From an uncultured Oscillospiraceae bacterium (GTDB lineage Bacteria > Bacillota > Clostridia > Oscillospirales > Oscillospiraceae): a DNA stretch of 64,000 bases. The DNA is taken from contig CAKTPV010000007.1 in the NCBI GenBank assembly GCA_934591815.1, positions 38,919 through 102,918 of the forward strand. The letters run 5' to 3'. This document shows, in pieces, positions 53,991 through 62,180 of the stretch. The position numbers and the translations under genes were made by a program. A model generated the notes under the pieces. That model ran no database searches. It saw nothing but the letters and a program-made list of their open reading frames with translations, and had not been told where the DNA came from. Positions within the stretch are counted from its first letter, which is position 1, and each line of letters opens with the position of its first letter.

Positions 53991-55358
53991 ATGGACTATC
54001 TGGGTATTCCCTGCCACATCAAAAACAAGCCCGCGCTGGACAGCGGCTTCATCCCCTTCGCCCCGTGGCGCGGCGCCTATCTGGCGGAGGCTCACCGTCC
54101 CGTCCGCATCGCCGTGGAGCGGCAGGACGGGCAGACGGCGGTGTTTGACACCCGGCTGCGGGATGCTGCGTACCACGCCGCCAACCTGCGGTTTCTGGAG
54201 CGCACCGTCAAGCTGCTGCTGTGGAGCGTAGGCGGCTGGCGTGTCCGCATCTGCGGCTGCGACGAGCTGACGGAGGCGCTGCGGCACATCTATTGCCGGG
54301 GCGGCGGCCGGGCGTTTGACGCGGATTTTATGGAGACGGTGTTCCAACGTCCCTTTGTGCTGGAGGCCGTGTCCGAGGCGGGCTTCCCCGTCCCCCGCAG
54401 CGGCGCACGGCGGATCGGCGGCCACCTCAACGGCTGCCGCATCGGCTTTGACGCCGGCGGCTCCGACCGGAAGGTCTCCGCCGTCATCGACGGTAAGACC
54501 GTCTACTCCGAGGAGGTGGTCTGGCACCCCAAGACCCAGACCGACCCCGCCTACCACTATGCGGAGATCGTATCCGCCCTCCGCACGGCGGCGTCCAAGC
54601 TGCCCCGCGTGGATGGCATCGGCGTGTCCTCCGCCGGTGTGTTCATCGGCAACGCGCCTATGGTGTCCTCCCTGTTCATCAGCGTGCCGCCGGAAGCACG
54701 CGGCCCCATCCACACCATCTACGACCGTGCGGCCGCCGCCATCGGTGACGTTCCCATCGTGGTGGCAAACGACGGCGACGTGACGGCGCTGGCCGGCGCC
54801 ATGAGCCTCCGGGACACCGGCGTGATGGGACTTGCCATGGGTACCAGCGAGGCGGCAGGTTATGTAAACCGCGAGGGCAGCATTCCGGGTTGGTTCAACG
54901 AGCTGGCCTTCGCCCCCGTCGACCTGAACCCCCACGCGGCGCAGGACGAGTGGTCCGGCGACGTAGGCGTGGGCTGCAAGTATTTCTCACAGGATGCGGT
55001 GAGCAAGCTGGCACCCGCCGCCGGCATCCCACTGGGTGATGCCCTGACCCCGGCGGAAAAACTGACTGCGGTGCAGCAGCTGGCGAGGCAGGGCGACGAC
55101 CGGGCGCTTGCCGTCTTCCGGGATATCGGCGTGTATCTGGGACACACCCTGCCGCTGTACGCCTCGGTGTACGACCTGAAGCACCTGCTGGTGCTGGGGC
55201 GTGTGGCCTCCGGCATCGGCGGCGAGCAGATCGTAACGGTGTGCCGCCGCGTGCTGGCGGAGGAGTACCCGGCGCTGGCGGTGTCCGTCACATTGCCGGA
55301 TGAGCAGTTCCGCCGGGTGGGGCAGTCCATGGCGGCAGCCAGTCTGCCGGAGGTGTGA
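53991..55358 (+). CDS. ROK-family sugar kinase-like protein with N-terminal extension
   Basis: This 455-residue protein has an ASKHA/ROK domain from about residue 150, with the phosphate-1 loop GFDAGGSDRK (152-161) and the catalytic Asp region VVANDGDVTALAGAM. ROK kinases are usually about 300 residues. The first 145 residues (LGIPCHIKNKPALDSGFIPF...) are an extra domain I do not recognise; it lacks a helix-turn-helix, so it is not a NagC-type repressor. The zinc-binding Cys cluster of classical ROK kinases is not apparent. Coupling to nagB suggests an amino-sugar kinase. ATG 53991 follows AAGGGAG. Confidence 0.75.
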   Translation: MDYLGIPCHIKNKPALDSGFIPFAPWRGAYLAEAHRPVRIAVERQDGQTAVFDTRLRDAAYHAANLRFLERTVKLLLWSVGGWRVRICGCDELTEALRHIYCRGGGRAFDADFMETVFQRPFVLEAVSEAGFPVPRSGARRIGGHLNGCRIGFDAGGSDRKVSAVIDGKTVYSEEVVWHPKTQTDPAYHYAEIVSALRTAASKLPRVDGIGVSSAGVFIGNAPMVSSLFISVPPEARGPIHTIYDRAAAAIGDVPIVVANDGDVTALAGAMSLRDTGVMGLAMGTSEAAGYVNREGSIPGWFNELAFAPVDLNPHAAQDEWSGDVGVGCKYFSQDAVSKLAPAAGIPLGDALTPAEKLTAVQQLARQGDDRALAVFRDIGVYLGHTLPLYASVYDLKHLLVLGRVASGIGGEQIVTVCRRVLAEEYPALAVSVTLPDEQFRRVGQSMAAASLPEV

Positions 55359-55431
55359 GACGCGGCTTGCAAATAGCCCTATATTCCCCAACATCCTTCA
55401 CCCGGCATCGGTATCTGTTCCACATCGATAT

Positions 55432-55464
55432 AAAAGGCCCTCCGGCTGTGCCGGAGGGCCTTTT
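55432..55464 (+). terminator. Bidirectional terminator between the ROK and LysR genes
   Basis: A perfect 15-bp stem (55432-55446 with 55450-55464) with A and T tracts at its base lies between two convergent genes. Confidence 0.85.
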
Positions 55465-55476
55465 CGTCGTGCTGTT

Positions 55477-56361
55477 TTACTTGCCGCCGTTTTCCGCCAC
55501 CCAGCCCCGGACATACTCCACAAAGCGGCGGGTGGAGGCGGACAGCGCCTTCTCATCCTTTACCGCGATGCCGATGTTCCGGTAAAACGTCATGGGCGGG
55601 CGGCAGGCCGTCACTGGGTAGGGGCTGTGGCGCACCATCAGCTCCGGCAGCAGGCTGATGCCCAGTCCCTTGGACACCATGGCCAAAATGGTGCGGTCCT
55701 CCCGTGCGGTGTATTTCACGTTGGGCCGCACGCCCATCTCATCAAAGGCCGCCCGGATCTCGTAGTCCTCGCCCTCCTCCAACTGGATGAACGGCTCCTC
55801 TGCCAGCGCCTCCGCCGGAAAGGGGTTCATCCGGGCGTAGGGGTGGTCGCAGGGAACGATGACCTGCAGCTCGTCCCGGTGCAGCGCGTAGGTCTGTAAG
55901 CGCTTCACCGAGGGCAATCGCAGAAAACCGCAGTCCACCGTGCCCTTCAGGATCCACTCCTCCACCTGCTCGTAGAAGTCGCTGGTGACCACATCGAACT
56001 CAATGCTGGGGTACTGTCCGCCAAAGCTCTTGAGGATGGACGGCAGCCACTGGGCCGACACGCTGGAGAAGGTGGCGACCTTGACAAGACCGGCGTCCAT
56101 GCCCCGCAGGCTGGCTGCCGACTGCATCAGCGCGTGGTGGGCGGCGCACAGCTTTTCGATCTCCGGCAGCAGCGCCCGGCCGTCCGCCGTCAGCACCACG
56201 CCGCCCCGGTTGCGGCTCAGCAGCGTGACGCCCAGCTCCTCCTCCAGCGACTGCACCGCGTGGCTGACGCCGGACTGGGTGAAGTTCAGCGCCTGCGCCG
56301 CCTTGGAGAAGTTGCCGCAGGCCGCCGTTTTCAGGAACATCTGATATTTGGTTATGCTCAT
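55477..56361 (-). CDS. LysR-family transcriptional regulator
   Basis: This 294-residue protein has the N-terminal winged HTH of LysR regulators (MSITKYQMFLKTAACGNFSK...QSGVSHAVQSLEEELG, residues 1-60) and a two-lobed ligand-binding domain (about 90-290). It is divergent from a small zinc-ribbon gene, and the 141-base space between them carries back-to-back promoters, the usual arrangement for a LysR regulator and its target. The effector is unknown. ATG 56361 follows GAGGTGA. Confidence 0.92.
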   Translation of the reverse strand: MSITKYQMFLKTAACGNFSKAAQALNFTQSGVSHAVQSLEEELGVTLLSRNRGGVVLTADGRALLPEIEKLCAAHHALMQSAASLRGMDAGLVKVATFSSVSAQWLPSILKSFGGQYPSIEFDVVTSDFYEQVEEWILKGTVDCGFLRLPSVKRLQTYALHRDELQVIVPCDHPYARMNPFPAEALAEEPFIQLEEGEDYEIRAAFDEMGVRPNVKYTAREDRTILAMVSKGLGISLLPELMVRHSPYPVTACRPPMTFYRNIGIAVKDEKALSASTRRFVEYVRGWVAENGGK

Positions 56362-56384
56362 GCGCTCACCTCATTTCTAATTCA

Positions 56385-56414
56385 ATTATATCATACATTT
56401 GCTCATAGTTGCAA
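56385..56414 (-). promoter_or_regulatory. Promoter of the lysR gene
   Basis: On the minus strand TTGCAA (56409-56414), 18 bp, TATAAT (56385-56390). Confidence 0.75.
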
Positions 56415-56428
56415 GTACAATAATGCGT

Positions 56429-56457
56429 TTTACAAATAACAAATCCTGTGCTATGAT
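56429..56457 (+). promoter_or_regulatory. Promoter of the zinc-ribbon gene
   Basis: TTTACA (56429-56434), 17 bp, TATGAT (56452-56457). It lies 15 bases from the divergent lysR -35 box, so a bound LysR tetramer could control both. Confidence 0.7.
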
Positions 56458-56502
56458 TCTATTGTCGACAGGAAAATTTGAAATATATGGAGGTAACGAA
56501 TT

Positions 56503-56754
56503 ATGGCACTGGTAACGAAAGCGATCCGCTGCGCTGTCTGCGGCAGCAGCGATGTAGCATACGACGGGAAGACCTATCACTGCGCCGCTTGTGGTACGAA
56601 CAGCGACGCCCCCATGTCCGCCGCCGATCTGGCCGTGGTGAACCGCATTGCCGCTCTGGGCGGTGACAACGAGGAGCTGACCCGTCTGCGCCGGCAGTAC
56701 CGGAATCTGGACATCACCAGCTGGGACAGCGAGAACCGCCTGCAGATGAAGTAA
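56503..56754 (+). CDS. Zinc-ribbon miniprotein
   Basis: This 83-residue protein has four Cys in CxxC pairs (C10, C13 and C27, C30) forming a zinc ribbon or rubredoxin-like knuckle (RCAVCGSSDVAYDGKTYHCAAC). A helical C-terminal half ends DITSWDSENRLQMK. I do not recognise a function. It has a strong GGAGGT site, a good promoter and its own T8 terminator, so it is a real and probably well expressed gene. It is the likely target of the divergent LysR protein. Confidence 0.75.
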   Translation: MALVTKAIRCAVCGSSDVAYDGKTYHCAACGTNSDAPMSAADLAVVNRIAALGGDNEELTRLRRQYRNLDITSWDSENRLQMK

Positions 56755-56804
56755 GGCGCACCAAACCGCACAATTTGTCTTTTCCATGGGGTTTACCCCT
56801 CTTT

Positions 56805-56838
56805 CCGTGTCCGGCTCCGGCCGGGCACGGTTTTTTTT
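56805..56838 (+). terminator. Terminator of the zinc-ribbon gene
   Basis: A 10-bp stem (56805-56814 with 56821-56830, one G-T pair) is followed by eight T. Confidence 0.85.
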
Positions 56839-56843
56839 GCAGC

Positions 56844-56875
56844 AAAGGACGGCGGCCTCTTGGCCGCCGTCCTTT
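56844..56875 (-). terminator. Terminator of the kinase/beta-helix operon
   Basis: A perfect 14-bp stem (56844-56857 with 56862-56875) and 4-base loop lies two bases after the stop codon at 56878. Confidence 0.7.
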
Positions 56876-56877
56876 TA

Positions 56878-58215
56878 TCAGGTCTGCTTCAGGCAGTTCT
56901 CATCAAATGCCACCTCCGCACCGCAGAGGTTGTCCAGCAGCGTGTCATTGCCATAAAAAGCGCTCTCTTGGACCCGCAGGGTCATCCAATCGCCCGGCAG
57001 CTCCGCCAGCTGGATGGCGGTGCCGTTGCGGATGAAGCGTCCGCCGTGGATATCGCTGCCCCAGGAGCTGCTGCCGTTGGTGTCGATGCACAGCGCCACA
57101 CCGTTATGACTGAAATCGGAGCGCTGCACCCAGATCCAGCCGCCGTCCGCCGCCAGCGCGCCCACATCCCAGCCGGAGATCTCGCAGCGATTGAGGTAGG
57201 TGGGCGCCTGCGCTTTTATACCGGTACCGCCGTTGCCCCGGAGCCGGCAGTTCTGCAGCACAACGTGCATATCCACCGCCGTATTCTCCGGCAGACGCCC
57301 CACCGTCACCGGTGAGGTAAAGATGGTACCGTCGTCATGGGCCACCAGCTTCACGGGACGCCGGATGGTCAGCGGCTGGTCATACGTCACCGCCGGCAGA
57401 TAGACAGTCACAGCCGTCTCAAAGCTGACCTCCTCGGCCAGCCTGTCCAGCAGCGCTTGGAGATCCTCCGTCGTGTCCAGCGCCGTATCCTCCCAGCTAT
57501 ACGACTGGACGGGCTGCTCGCCGCACTCCACCACCTGCCGCAGGGTGATCTCGTCGCCGTTTTTCATATACAGCGTCCAGATAATGTCGTTATAGGTGCA
57601 TTTGCTGGTGACATGGTGCTCGTGGGCATACAGCGCCCCGGCGGCGGCGTAGTGATCTGTGGCTTCGTCCACCACGCAGGCGTCGCCCTCCTGTGCCACG
57701 GCCTGAATGGTATGACGCTCCACCAGCGCCGAAAACGCCGCGCGCACGTCCGCCTCCCGGTCATCCGCCTTCACCACAAACAGGCACAGCGGGCTGCTGC
57801 CCTCCTCACCCCGGAGCAGCAGCTCCTTCCGGTGGCTGGCAGGCACACCGCCGCCATCGGGCTGCGGACTGAAGCAGGCAAATACATGATAGAGCGTACC
57901 GTCCGCCCCATCGTACCACACCTGCCCTGAATCCTGCTTCAGCGTACCCTCCAGACTGTCTGGCTGCTGGGGATCCGGCACAGGCGGGTCATATCCAACG
58001 GCAGCTCCGCCGCCGGCCAGCGCCCAGAGTCCCGCTCCCGCCAGCAGCAGCGCCAACGCCGTGCAGAGCCATACCCGGCGGCGCTTCCTGCCGCCGTTGG
58101 ACGGCGGCGCCACTACGGACCGGCGCTCCATCTGGCTGGCCGTGCAGCAGGGGCAGAAGGAGGCCTCCTCCGGCAGCACGGCGCCGCATTTGATACAATA
58201 CTTCTCTTTTTTCAC
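56878..58215 (-). CDS. Zinc-ribbon, single-TM, beta-helix protein
   Basis: This 445-residue protein starts with a zinc ribbon (C7, C10, C21, C24: EKYCIKCGAVLPEEASFCPCC). A basic stretch and one transmembrane helix (about 48-66) follow. The outer region carries a charged middle domain and then a right-handed parallel beta-helix (about 290-445: NCRLRGNGGTGIKAQ, RSDFSHNGVALCIDTNG, GGRFIRNGTAIQLAEL). I use a GTG at 58215, preceded by TGAGGT seven bases after the kinase stop; an in-frame ATG at 58251 lies inside the kinase gene. It is coupled to a cytosolic Hanks-type kinase and is its likely substrate or output. The extracellular ligand is unknown. Confidence 0.65.
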   Translation of the reverse strand: MKKEKYCIKCGAVLPEEASFCPCCTASQMERRSVVAPPSNGGRKRRRVWLCTALALLLAGAGLWALAGGGAAVGYDPPVPDPQQPDSLEGTLKQDSGQVWYDGADGTLYHVFACFSPQPDGGGVPASHRKELLLRGEEGSSPLCLFVVKADDREADVRAAFSALVERHTIQAVAQEGDACVVDEATDHYAAAGALYAHEHHVTSKCTYNDIIWTLYMKNGDEITLRQVVECGEQPVQSYSWEDTALDTTEDLQALLDRLAEEVSFETAVTVYLPAVTYDQPLTIRRPVKLVAHDDGTIFTSPVTVGRLPENTAVDMHVVLQNCRLRGNGGTGIKAQAPTYLNRCEISGWDVGALAADGGWIWVQRSDFSHNGVALCIDTNGSSSWGSDIHGGRFIRNGTAIQLAELPGDWMTLRVQESAFYGNDTLLDNLCGAEVAFDENCLKQT

Positions 58216-58222
58216 AGTGACC

Positions 58223-58921
58223 TCACAAAGCGTCCCGCAGCTCCAGCACATCGCGGAACCGCTGGTCAGGATTCATCATGGTGCAGCGACGGACGATCCG
58301 CCCCGCACGACCCTCCGCCAACCGGCGGGAGGGGTGCTGCCCCGTCAGCATCACGTTCAGCAGCACGCCCAGCGAATAGATATCTGCCCGGCCGTCTGTC
58401 TGGGACATACCGAACTGCTCCGGCGCCGCATACCCGGTGGTCCCCAGGATCACCGTGTCAGCGGGATGCTCCGGCTTGACGATGCGGGAGGCGTCAAAGT
58501 CGATGAGCACCGCGTCGCCGCCCCGGAGAATGACGTTGCTCTCCTTCACATCCCTGTGTACCGCGCCCATGCTGTGCAGCACCCACAGCGCCCCGCAGAT
58601 ATCCGCCGTCACCTTCCGCGCCTCGCTCCAATCCAGCACGCCGCCCTCCAGCAAGTACAGCAGCGTGTCGCCCTGCACATACTCCTCCAGCACCGCCACA
58701 CGGCCGCGGGACTCCGCCGCCTCCTCGATGCGGGGCAGATAGGGGCAGTCCACCGTCAGGAGGCGGCGGTACACCTCGTCGCTGCCGTCGAAACAGCGGA
58801 AGATGTAGCGCTTGCCCGTGTCCCGATGGCGCACCAGCGTCACCGTCCCCCGCGCCCCGCGTTTGAGCACCTTGAGCTCATCGAAATATGTCTCCACCGC
58901 CCGGATCAGCGTATCGTACAC
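58223..58921 (-). CDS. Hanks-type Ser/Thr kinase, minimal and atypical
   Basis: This 232-residue kinase domain has no membrane helix or sensor. HRDVKESN (122-129), IDFDASR (140-146) and GYAAPEQ (163-169) mark the catalytic, magnesium and APE segments. The glycine loop is RGARGTV. Two positions are unusual: the ATP-anchoring Lys of the VAIK strand appears to be Arg (R42 in YIFRCF), and the DFG triplet is DFD. The domain is also shorter than the usual 260 residues. The start is a GTG at 58921 with GAGGGGGG before it. It is followed by the zinc-ribbon beta-helix gene and diverges from an HTH gene. Confidence 0.85.
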   Translation of the reverse strand: MYDTLIRAVETYFDELKVLKRGARGTVTLVRHRDTGKRYIFRCFDGSDEVYRRLLTVDCPYLPRIEEAAESRGRVAVLEEYVQGDTLLYLLEGGVLDWSEARKVTADICGALWVLHSMGAVHRDVKESNVILRGGDAVLIDFDASRIVKPEHPADTVILGTTGYAAPEQFGMSQTDGRADIYSLGVLLNVMLTGQHPSRRLAEGRAGRIVRRCTMMNPDQRFRDVLELRDAL

Positions 58922-58945
58922 GACCGTCCCCCCCTCTTTTCTATC

Positions 58946-58974
58946 AGTATAGCGGTTCGCAGCATATCTGTAAA
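58946..58974 (-). promoter_or_regulatory. Promoter of the kinase operon
   Basis: On the minus strand TTTACA (58969-58974), 17 bp, TATACT (58946-58951). Confidence 0.75.
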
Positions 58975-59027
58975 GAATTTCGCCTTCCTGTAAGGCAGAA
59001 AAAGCGCAGAACTATGCAGACAGCATA

Positions 59028-59056
59028 TTGTTTTTCCTGTCGCTTTTGGGTAAAAT
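59028..59056 (+). promoter_or_regulatory. Promoter of the divergent HTH gene
   Basis: TTGTTT (59028-59033), 17 bp, TAAAAT (59051-59056), 34 bases before the start codon. Confidence 0.65.
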
Positions 59057-59089
59057 AGGAAATAAGAACATGAGAAGGACGGCTGAACC

Positions 59090-59515
59090 ATGACAGAGAA
59101 GAACACAACCCAGCTCCTGCATGAGCTGATGGATGCCAATGATCTGGATCGCATTCTCTCGGAAAACACCGCCAGCTTCCGCGCAGGCAGCCTGCCCGAT
59201 GCGCTGCAAGCGCTGTTTGAGACGCGGGACACCACCAAGTCGGCGCTGGCCAAGGCCTCCGGCATCAGCGAGGTCTATCTGCATCAGGTCTTTTCAGGGC
59301 GGCGCACCCCCTCCCGCGACCGGCTTTTGTGCCTGTGCATCGGTCTGCACGCCAGTCTGGAGGAGGCTCAGAGTCTGCTGGTACAGGCGCACCACGCGCC
59401 GCTGTACCCGCGGGAGCAGCGGGACGCCATCCTGATCTATGGACTGAGCCACGAGCTGACGCTGCAGGAGGTCAACGACGCCCTGTTTGAGATCAAGGCG
59501 GAGGCGCTCTGTTAA
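59090..59515 (+). CDS. XRE-like HTH protein divergent from the kinase
   Basis: This 141-residue protein has a helix-turn-helix in the middle (about 47-85: TTKSALAKASGISEVYLHQVFSGRRTPSRDRL). A helical N-terminal segment and a helical tail flank it. It is transcribed away from the kinase operon with only 168 bases between, suggesting that the regulator, kinase and membrane protein form one signalling unit. The target DNA site is not evident. ATG 59090 follows AAGGAC. Confidence 0.75.
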   Translation: MTEKNTTQLLHELMDANDLDRILSENTASFRAGSLPDALQALFETRDTTKSALAKASGISEVYLHQVFSGRRTPSRDRLLCLCIGLHASLEEAQSLLVQAHHAPLYPREQRDAILIYGLSHELTLQEVNDALFEIKAEALC

Positions 59516-59531
59516 CTGCCGCCATTCCATA

Positions 59532-59568
59532 CAGCAGAAGTCCCGACCAATGGTCGGGACTTCTGCTG
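59532..59568 (+). terminator. Terminator between the HTH gene and hppA
   Basis: A perfect 17-bp stem (59532-59548 with 59552-59568) with a 3-base loop lies between convergent genes and probably serves both. Confidence 0.75.
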
Positions 59569-59591
59569 TTCTCTATCGCTCGGGGACTTAC

Positions 59592-61682
59592 TTACAGAAT
59601 GGAGTAGTTGACGATCAGGCCGGCGAACACGATGGATACCATGCTCAGCAGCTTGATGAGGATGTTGATGGCGGGGCCGGAGGTATCCTTGAAGGGATCG
59701 CCCACGGTGTCGCCCACGACGCCGGCCTTGTGGCACTCGCTGCCCTTGCCGCCGAAGTTGCCCGCCTCGATGTACTTCTTGGCGTTATCCCATGCGCCGC
59801 CGGCGTTGGCCATGTAGATGGCCATCAGGAAGCCGGTAACGGTAGCGCCGGCCAGCAGGCCTACAACGCCCTTATAGCCCAGCACCATACCCACAACGAT
59901 GGGGGTCACCACCGCGATCACGGTGGGCAGAACCATTTCCTTCAGGCTGGCCTTGGTGCACAGATCCACGCAGCGGGCATAGTCGGGATCGGCCTTGCCG
60001 TCCATCAGGCCCGCGATCTCCTTGAACTGACGGCGCACCTCCAGCACCACGCTCTGCGCGGCGCGGCCCACGGAGTTCATGGTCAGGGCGGCAAACACGA
60101 AGGGCAGGCAGGCGCCGATGAACAGTCCCACCAGCACCAGCGGGTTCATCAGGGAGAAGTCGTTGAACGTAACCTCGGCAGCGCCCACCTCCTTGACCTT
60201 CTCGATGTAGGAGGCCATAAGGGCCAGCGCGGTCAGGGCGGCGGAGCCGATGGCGAAGCCTTTACCGGTGGCGGCGGTGGTGTTGCCCAGAGAGTCCAGC
60301 GCGTCTGTGCGCTTGCGGACCTCCGGCTCCAGGCCGGCCATCTCGGCGATGCCGCCGGCGTTATCGGCCACGGGGCCGTAGGCGTCGGTGGCCAGCGTGA
60401 TACCCAGTGTGCTCAGCATACCCACGGCGGCCAGCGCGATACCGTACAGACCCATACCGGCGCTGGCAGCGCCGCCGGACAGGAAGAAGGCCAGCAGGAT
60501 GCAGACCGCCACGATGATGATGGGCATGGCGGTGGACAGCATACCCAGACCCAGGCCGCCGATGATGATGGTGGCTGCGCCGGTCTGGCTCTTGCCGCTC
60601 AGCTCCTGGGTGGGCTTAAAGGTGTCGGAGGTGTAATACTCGGTAGCCTTGCCGATGAGCACGCCTGCCACCAGACCGGACAGGATGGCCACATATAGGC
60701 CCCAGTGCTCCAGACCCAGCAGAGCCCAGACAAGGAAGAAAGAGATGATGGCGATGAGGATGGCGGACAGGTTGGTGCCCCGGGACAGCGCCTTCAGCAG
60801 CGTGCGCTGGTCGGCGTTCTCCTCGGTCTTGACGAAGAAGGAGCCGATGATGGAGCAGAGGATGCCCACAGCCGCCATGACCATGGGGATAGCCATGGCC
60901 TTGAACGCCTGATCGGAGAAGGCGGCCACGCCCAGCGCGGAGGCAGAGATGATGGAGCCGACGTAGGACTCGTACAGATCGGCGCCCATGCCCGCCACGT
61001 CGCCCACGTTGTCGCCCACGTTATCGGCGATAACGGCGGGGTTACGGGGGTCATCCTCGGGGATACCGGCCTCCACCTTACCCACCAGGTCGGCGCCCAC
61101 GTCGGCGGCCTTGGTGAAGATACCGCCGCCCACACGGGCAAACAGCGCCATGGAGCTGGCGCCCATGCCGAAGGTCAGCATGGCACTGGTGATGTCAGCA
61201 GCCCCCAGATTGAATACGAAGCGCAGCAGCGCAAACCAGACAGAGATATCGAACAGGCCCAGACCCACCACGGTGAAGCCCATGACAGAGCCGGCGGAGA
61301 ACGCCACCCGCAGACCTCTGTTCAGGCCGTCGCGGCAGGCGTTGGCGGTGCGGCAGTTGGACTTGGTGGCGATACGCATTCCCACGAAGCCGCTGAGACC
61401 AGAGAAGAAGCCGCCGGTCAGGAATGCGAAGGGCACGAACCATGTCAGCAGATGGCAGGCAGCCATGATGCACAGCACCACGATCATGCAGGCAAAGAAA
61501 ATACCGACGACGGTGTACTGCCGCCGCAGGTAGGCGTTGGCGCCCTCGCGGATCGAGCGGGAGATCTTGCTCATCAGAGGGGTGCCCTCCTCAAAGCGCA
61601 GTACCCGCTTGCCCGTGAAAAGCGCGAACAAAAGCGCGATGACGGAGCCAACAAATGTGGCAAGGACCAGATACTTTTCCAT
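59592..61682 (-). CDS. hppA: Membrane-bound ion-translocating pyrophosphatase, K+-dependent
   Basis: This 696-residue polytopic protein (about 16 helices) hydrolyses pyrophosphate and pumps Na+ or H+ outward. The substrate-binding [21 protein letters not shown] (194-214 region) and DNVGDNVGD (220-228) are intact, as is the C-terminal [12 protein letters not shown]. At the K+-dependence site [10 protein letters not shown], positions 470 and 473 are Ala and Gly, the pattern of K+-requiring enzymes (K+-independent ones have Lys and Thr). Such enzymes are commonly Na+ pumps, but the ion cannot be fixed from sequence alone. ATG 61682 follows AGAGGA. Confidence 0.93.
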   Translation of the reverse strand: MEKYLVLATFVGSVIALLFALFTGKRVLRFEEGTPLMSKISRSIREGANAYLRRQYTVVGIFFACMIVVLCIMAACHLLTWFVPFAFLTGGFFSGLSGFVGMRIATKSNCRTANACRDGLNRGLRVAFSAGSVMGFTVVGLGLFDISVWFALLRFVFNLGAADITSAMLTFGMGASSMALFARVGGGIFTKAADVGADLVGKVEAGIPEDDPRNPAVIADNVGDNVGDVAGMGADLYESYVGSIISASALGVAAFSDQAFKAMAIPMVMAAVGILCSIIGSFFVKTEENADQRTLLKALSRGTNLSAILIAIISFFLVWALLGLEHWGLYVAILSGLVAGVLIGKATEYYTSDTFKPTQELSGKSQTGAATIIIGGLGLGMLSTAMPIIIVAVCILLAFFLSGGAASAGMGLYGIALAAVGMLSTLGITLATDAYGPVADNAGGIAEMAGLEPEVRKRTDALDSLGNTTAATGKGFAIGSAALTALALMASYIEKVKEVGAAEVTFNDFSLMNPLVLVGLFIGACLPFVFAALTMNSVGRAAQSVVLEVRRQFKEIAGLMDGKADPDYARCVDLCTKASLKEMVLPTVIAVVTPIVVGMVLGYKGVVGLLAGATVTGFLMAIYMANAGGAWDNAKKYIEAGNFGGKGSECHKAGVVGDTVGDPFKDTSGPAINILIKLLSMVSIVFAGLIVNYSIL

Positions 61683-61743
61683 GTGTGTTTTCCTCTTTCC
61701 TCCCCCTGTTGCAGGGGATATTCACTTTTTTGTTCCGCACAGT

Positions 61744-61772
61744 ATTATAAAAAATTTCCAATTTCCCGTCAA
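61744..61772 (-). promoter_or_regulatory. Promoter of hppA
   Basis: On the minus strand TTGACG (61767-61772), 17 bp, TATAAT (61744-61749), with A/T-rich flanks. Confidence 0.85.
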
Positions 61773-61774
61773 AT

Positions 61775-62135
61775 TTTCACACGGATTTTGTGCTATGCTA
61801 AAAAAAAGTGTATGAGTGTCCGTCATTTTGACCGGAATTTTTTTCTTATAAATAGACGCATTTTATCCATCTTTCCTGTTGTTTTGAACGGTTTTAATTT
61901 TTCGTTTGACAGATTTCTGTCATTTTGAGCGCCATATTCCCCCGTCCCGCTTTGCCTCGAAAAATTTTTATGCAACTTTTTCTGTGCAAAAGAAAAAAAT
62001 TCCACGCAAAATGCAGAAAAAACCTTTTCGGTATATTTTTTGTATTCCCCCGATGCGAAATGATTTTTCCCTCGCGCGTCGTTGGAGATTTGCACAAACC
62101 CGTTTTGCAACAAATTGACCGCCGGGAAACAGCAG
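61775..62135. other. AT-rich intergenic region with short repeats
   Basis: This stretch is far more AT-rich than its surroundings and holds no credible gene: short open frames here lack ribosome-binding sites and family features. It carries a palindrome TGACAGATTTCTGTCA (61907-61922) and two copies of GTCATTTTGA (near 61822 and 61919). It may act as an upstream element or binding region for hppA. Confidence 0.4.
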
Positions 62136-62167
62136 AAAAAGGAGCATCCCTCCGGATGCTCCTTTTT
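62131..62167 (-). terminator. Terminator of thrS
   Basis: A perfect 14-bp stem (62136-62149 with 62154-62167) with a 4-base loop starts with A5 and ends with T5 in the stem, 13 bases after the thrS stop. Confidence 0.85.
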
Positions 62168-62180
62168 GGCAAATATACGC

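Noticed and set aside
61823..62172. Short frames in the AT-rich gap before hppA
   Set aside because: They overlap each other, have Lys/Phe-rich composition reflecting AT content, and lack ribosome-binding sites.
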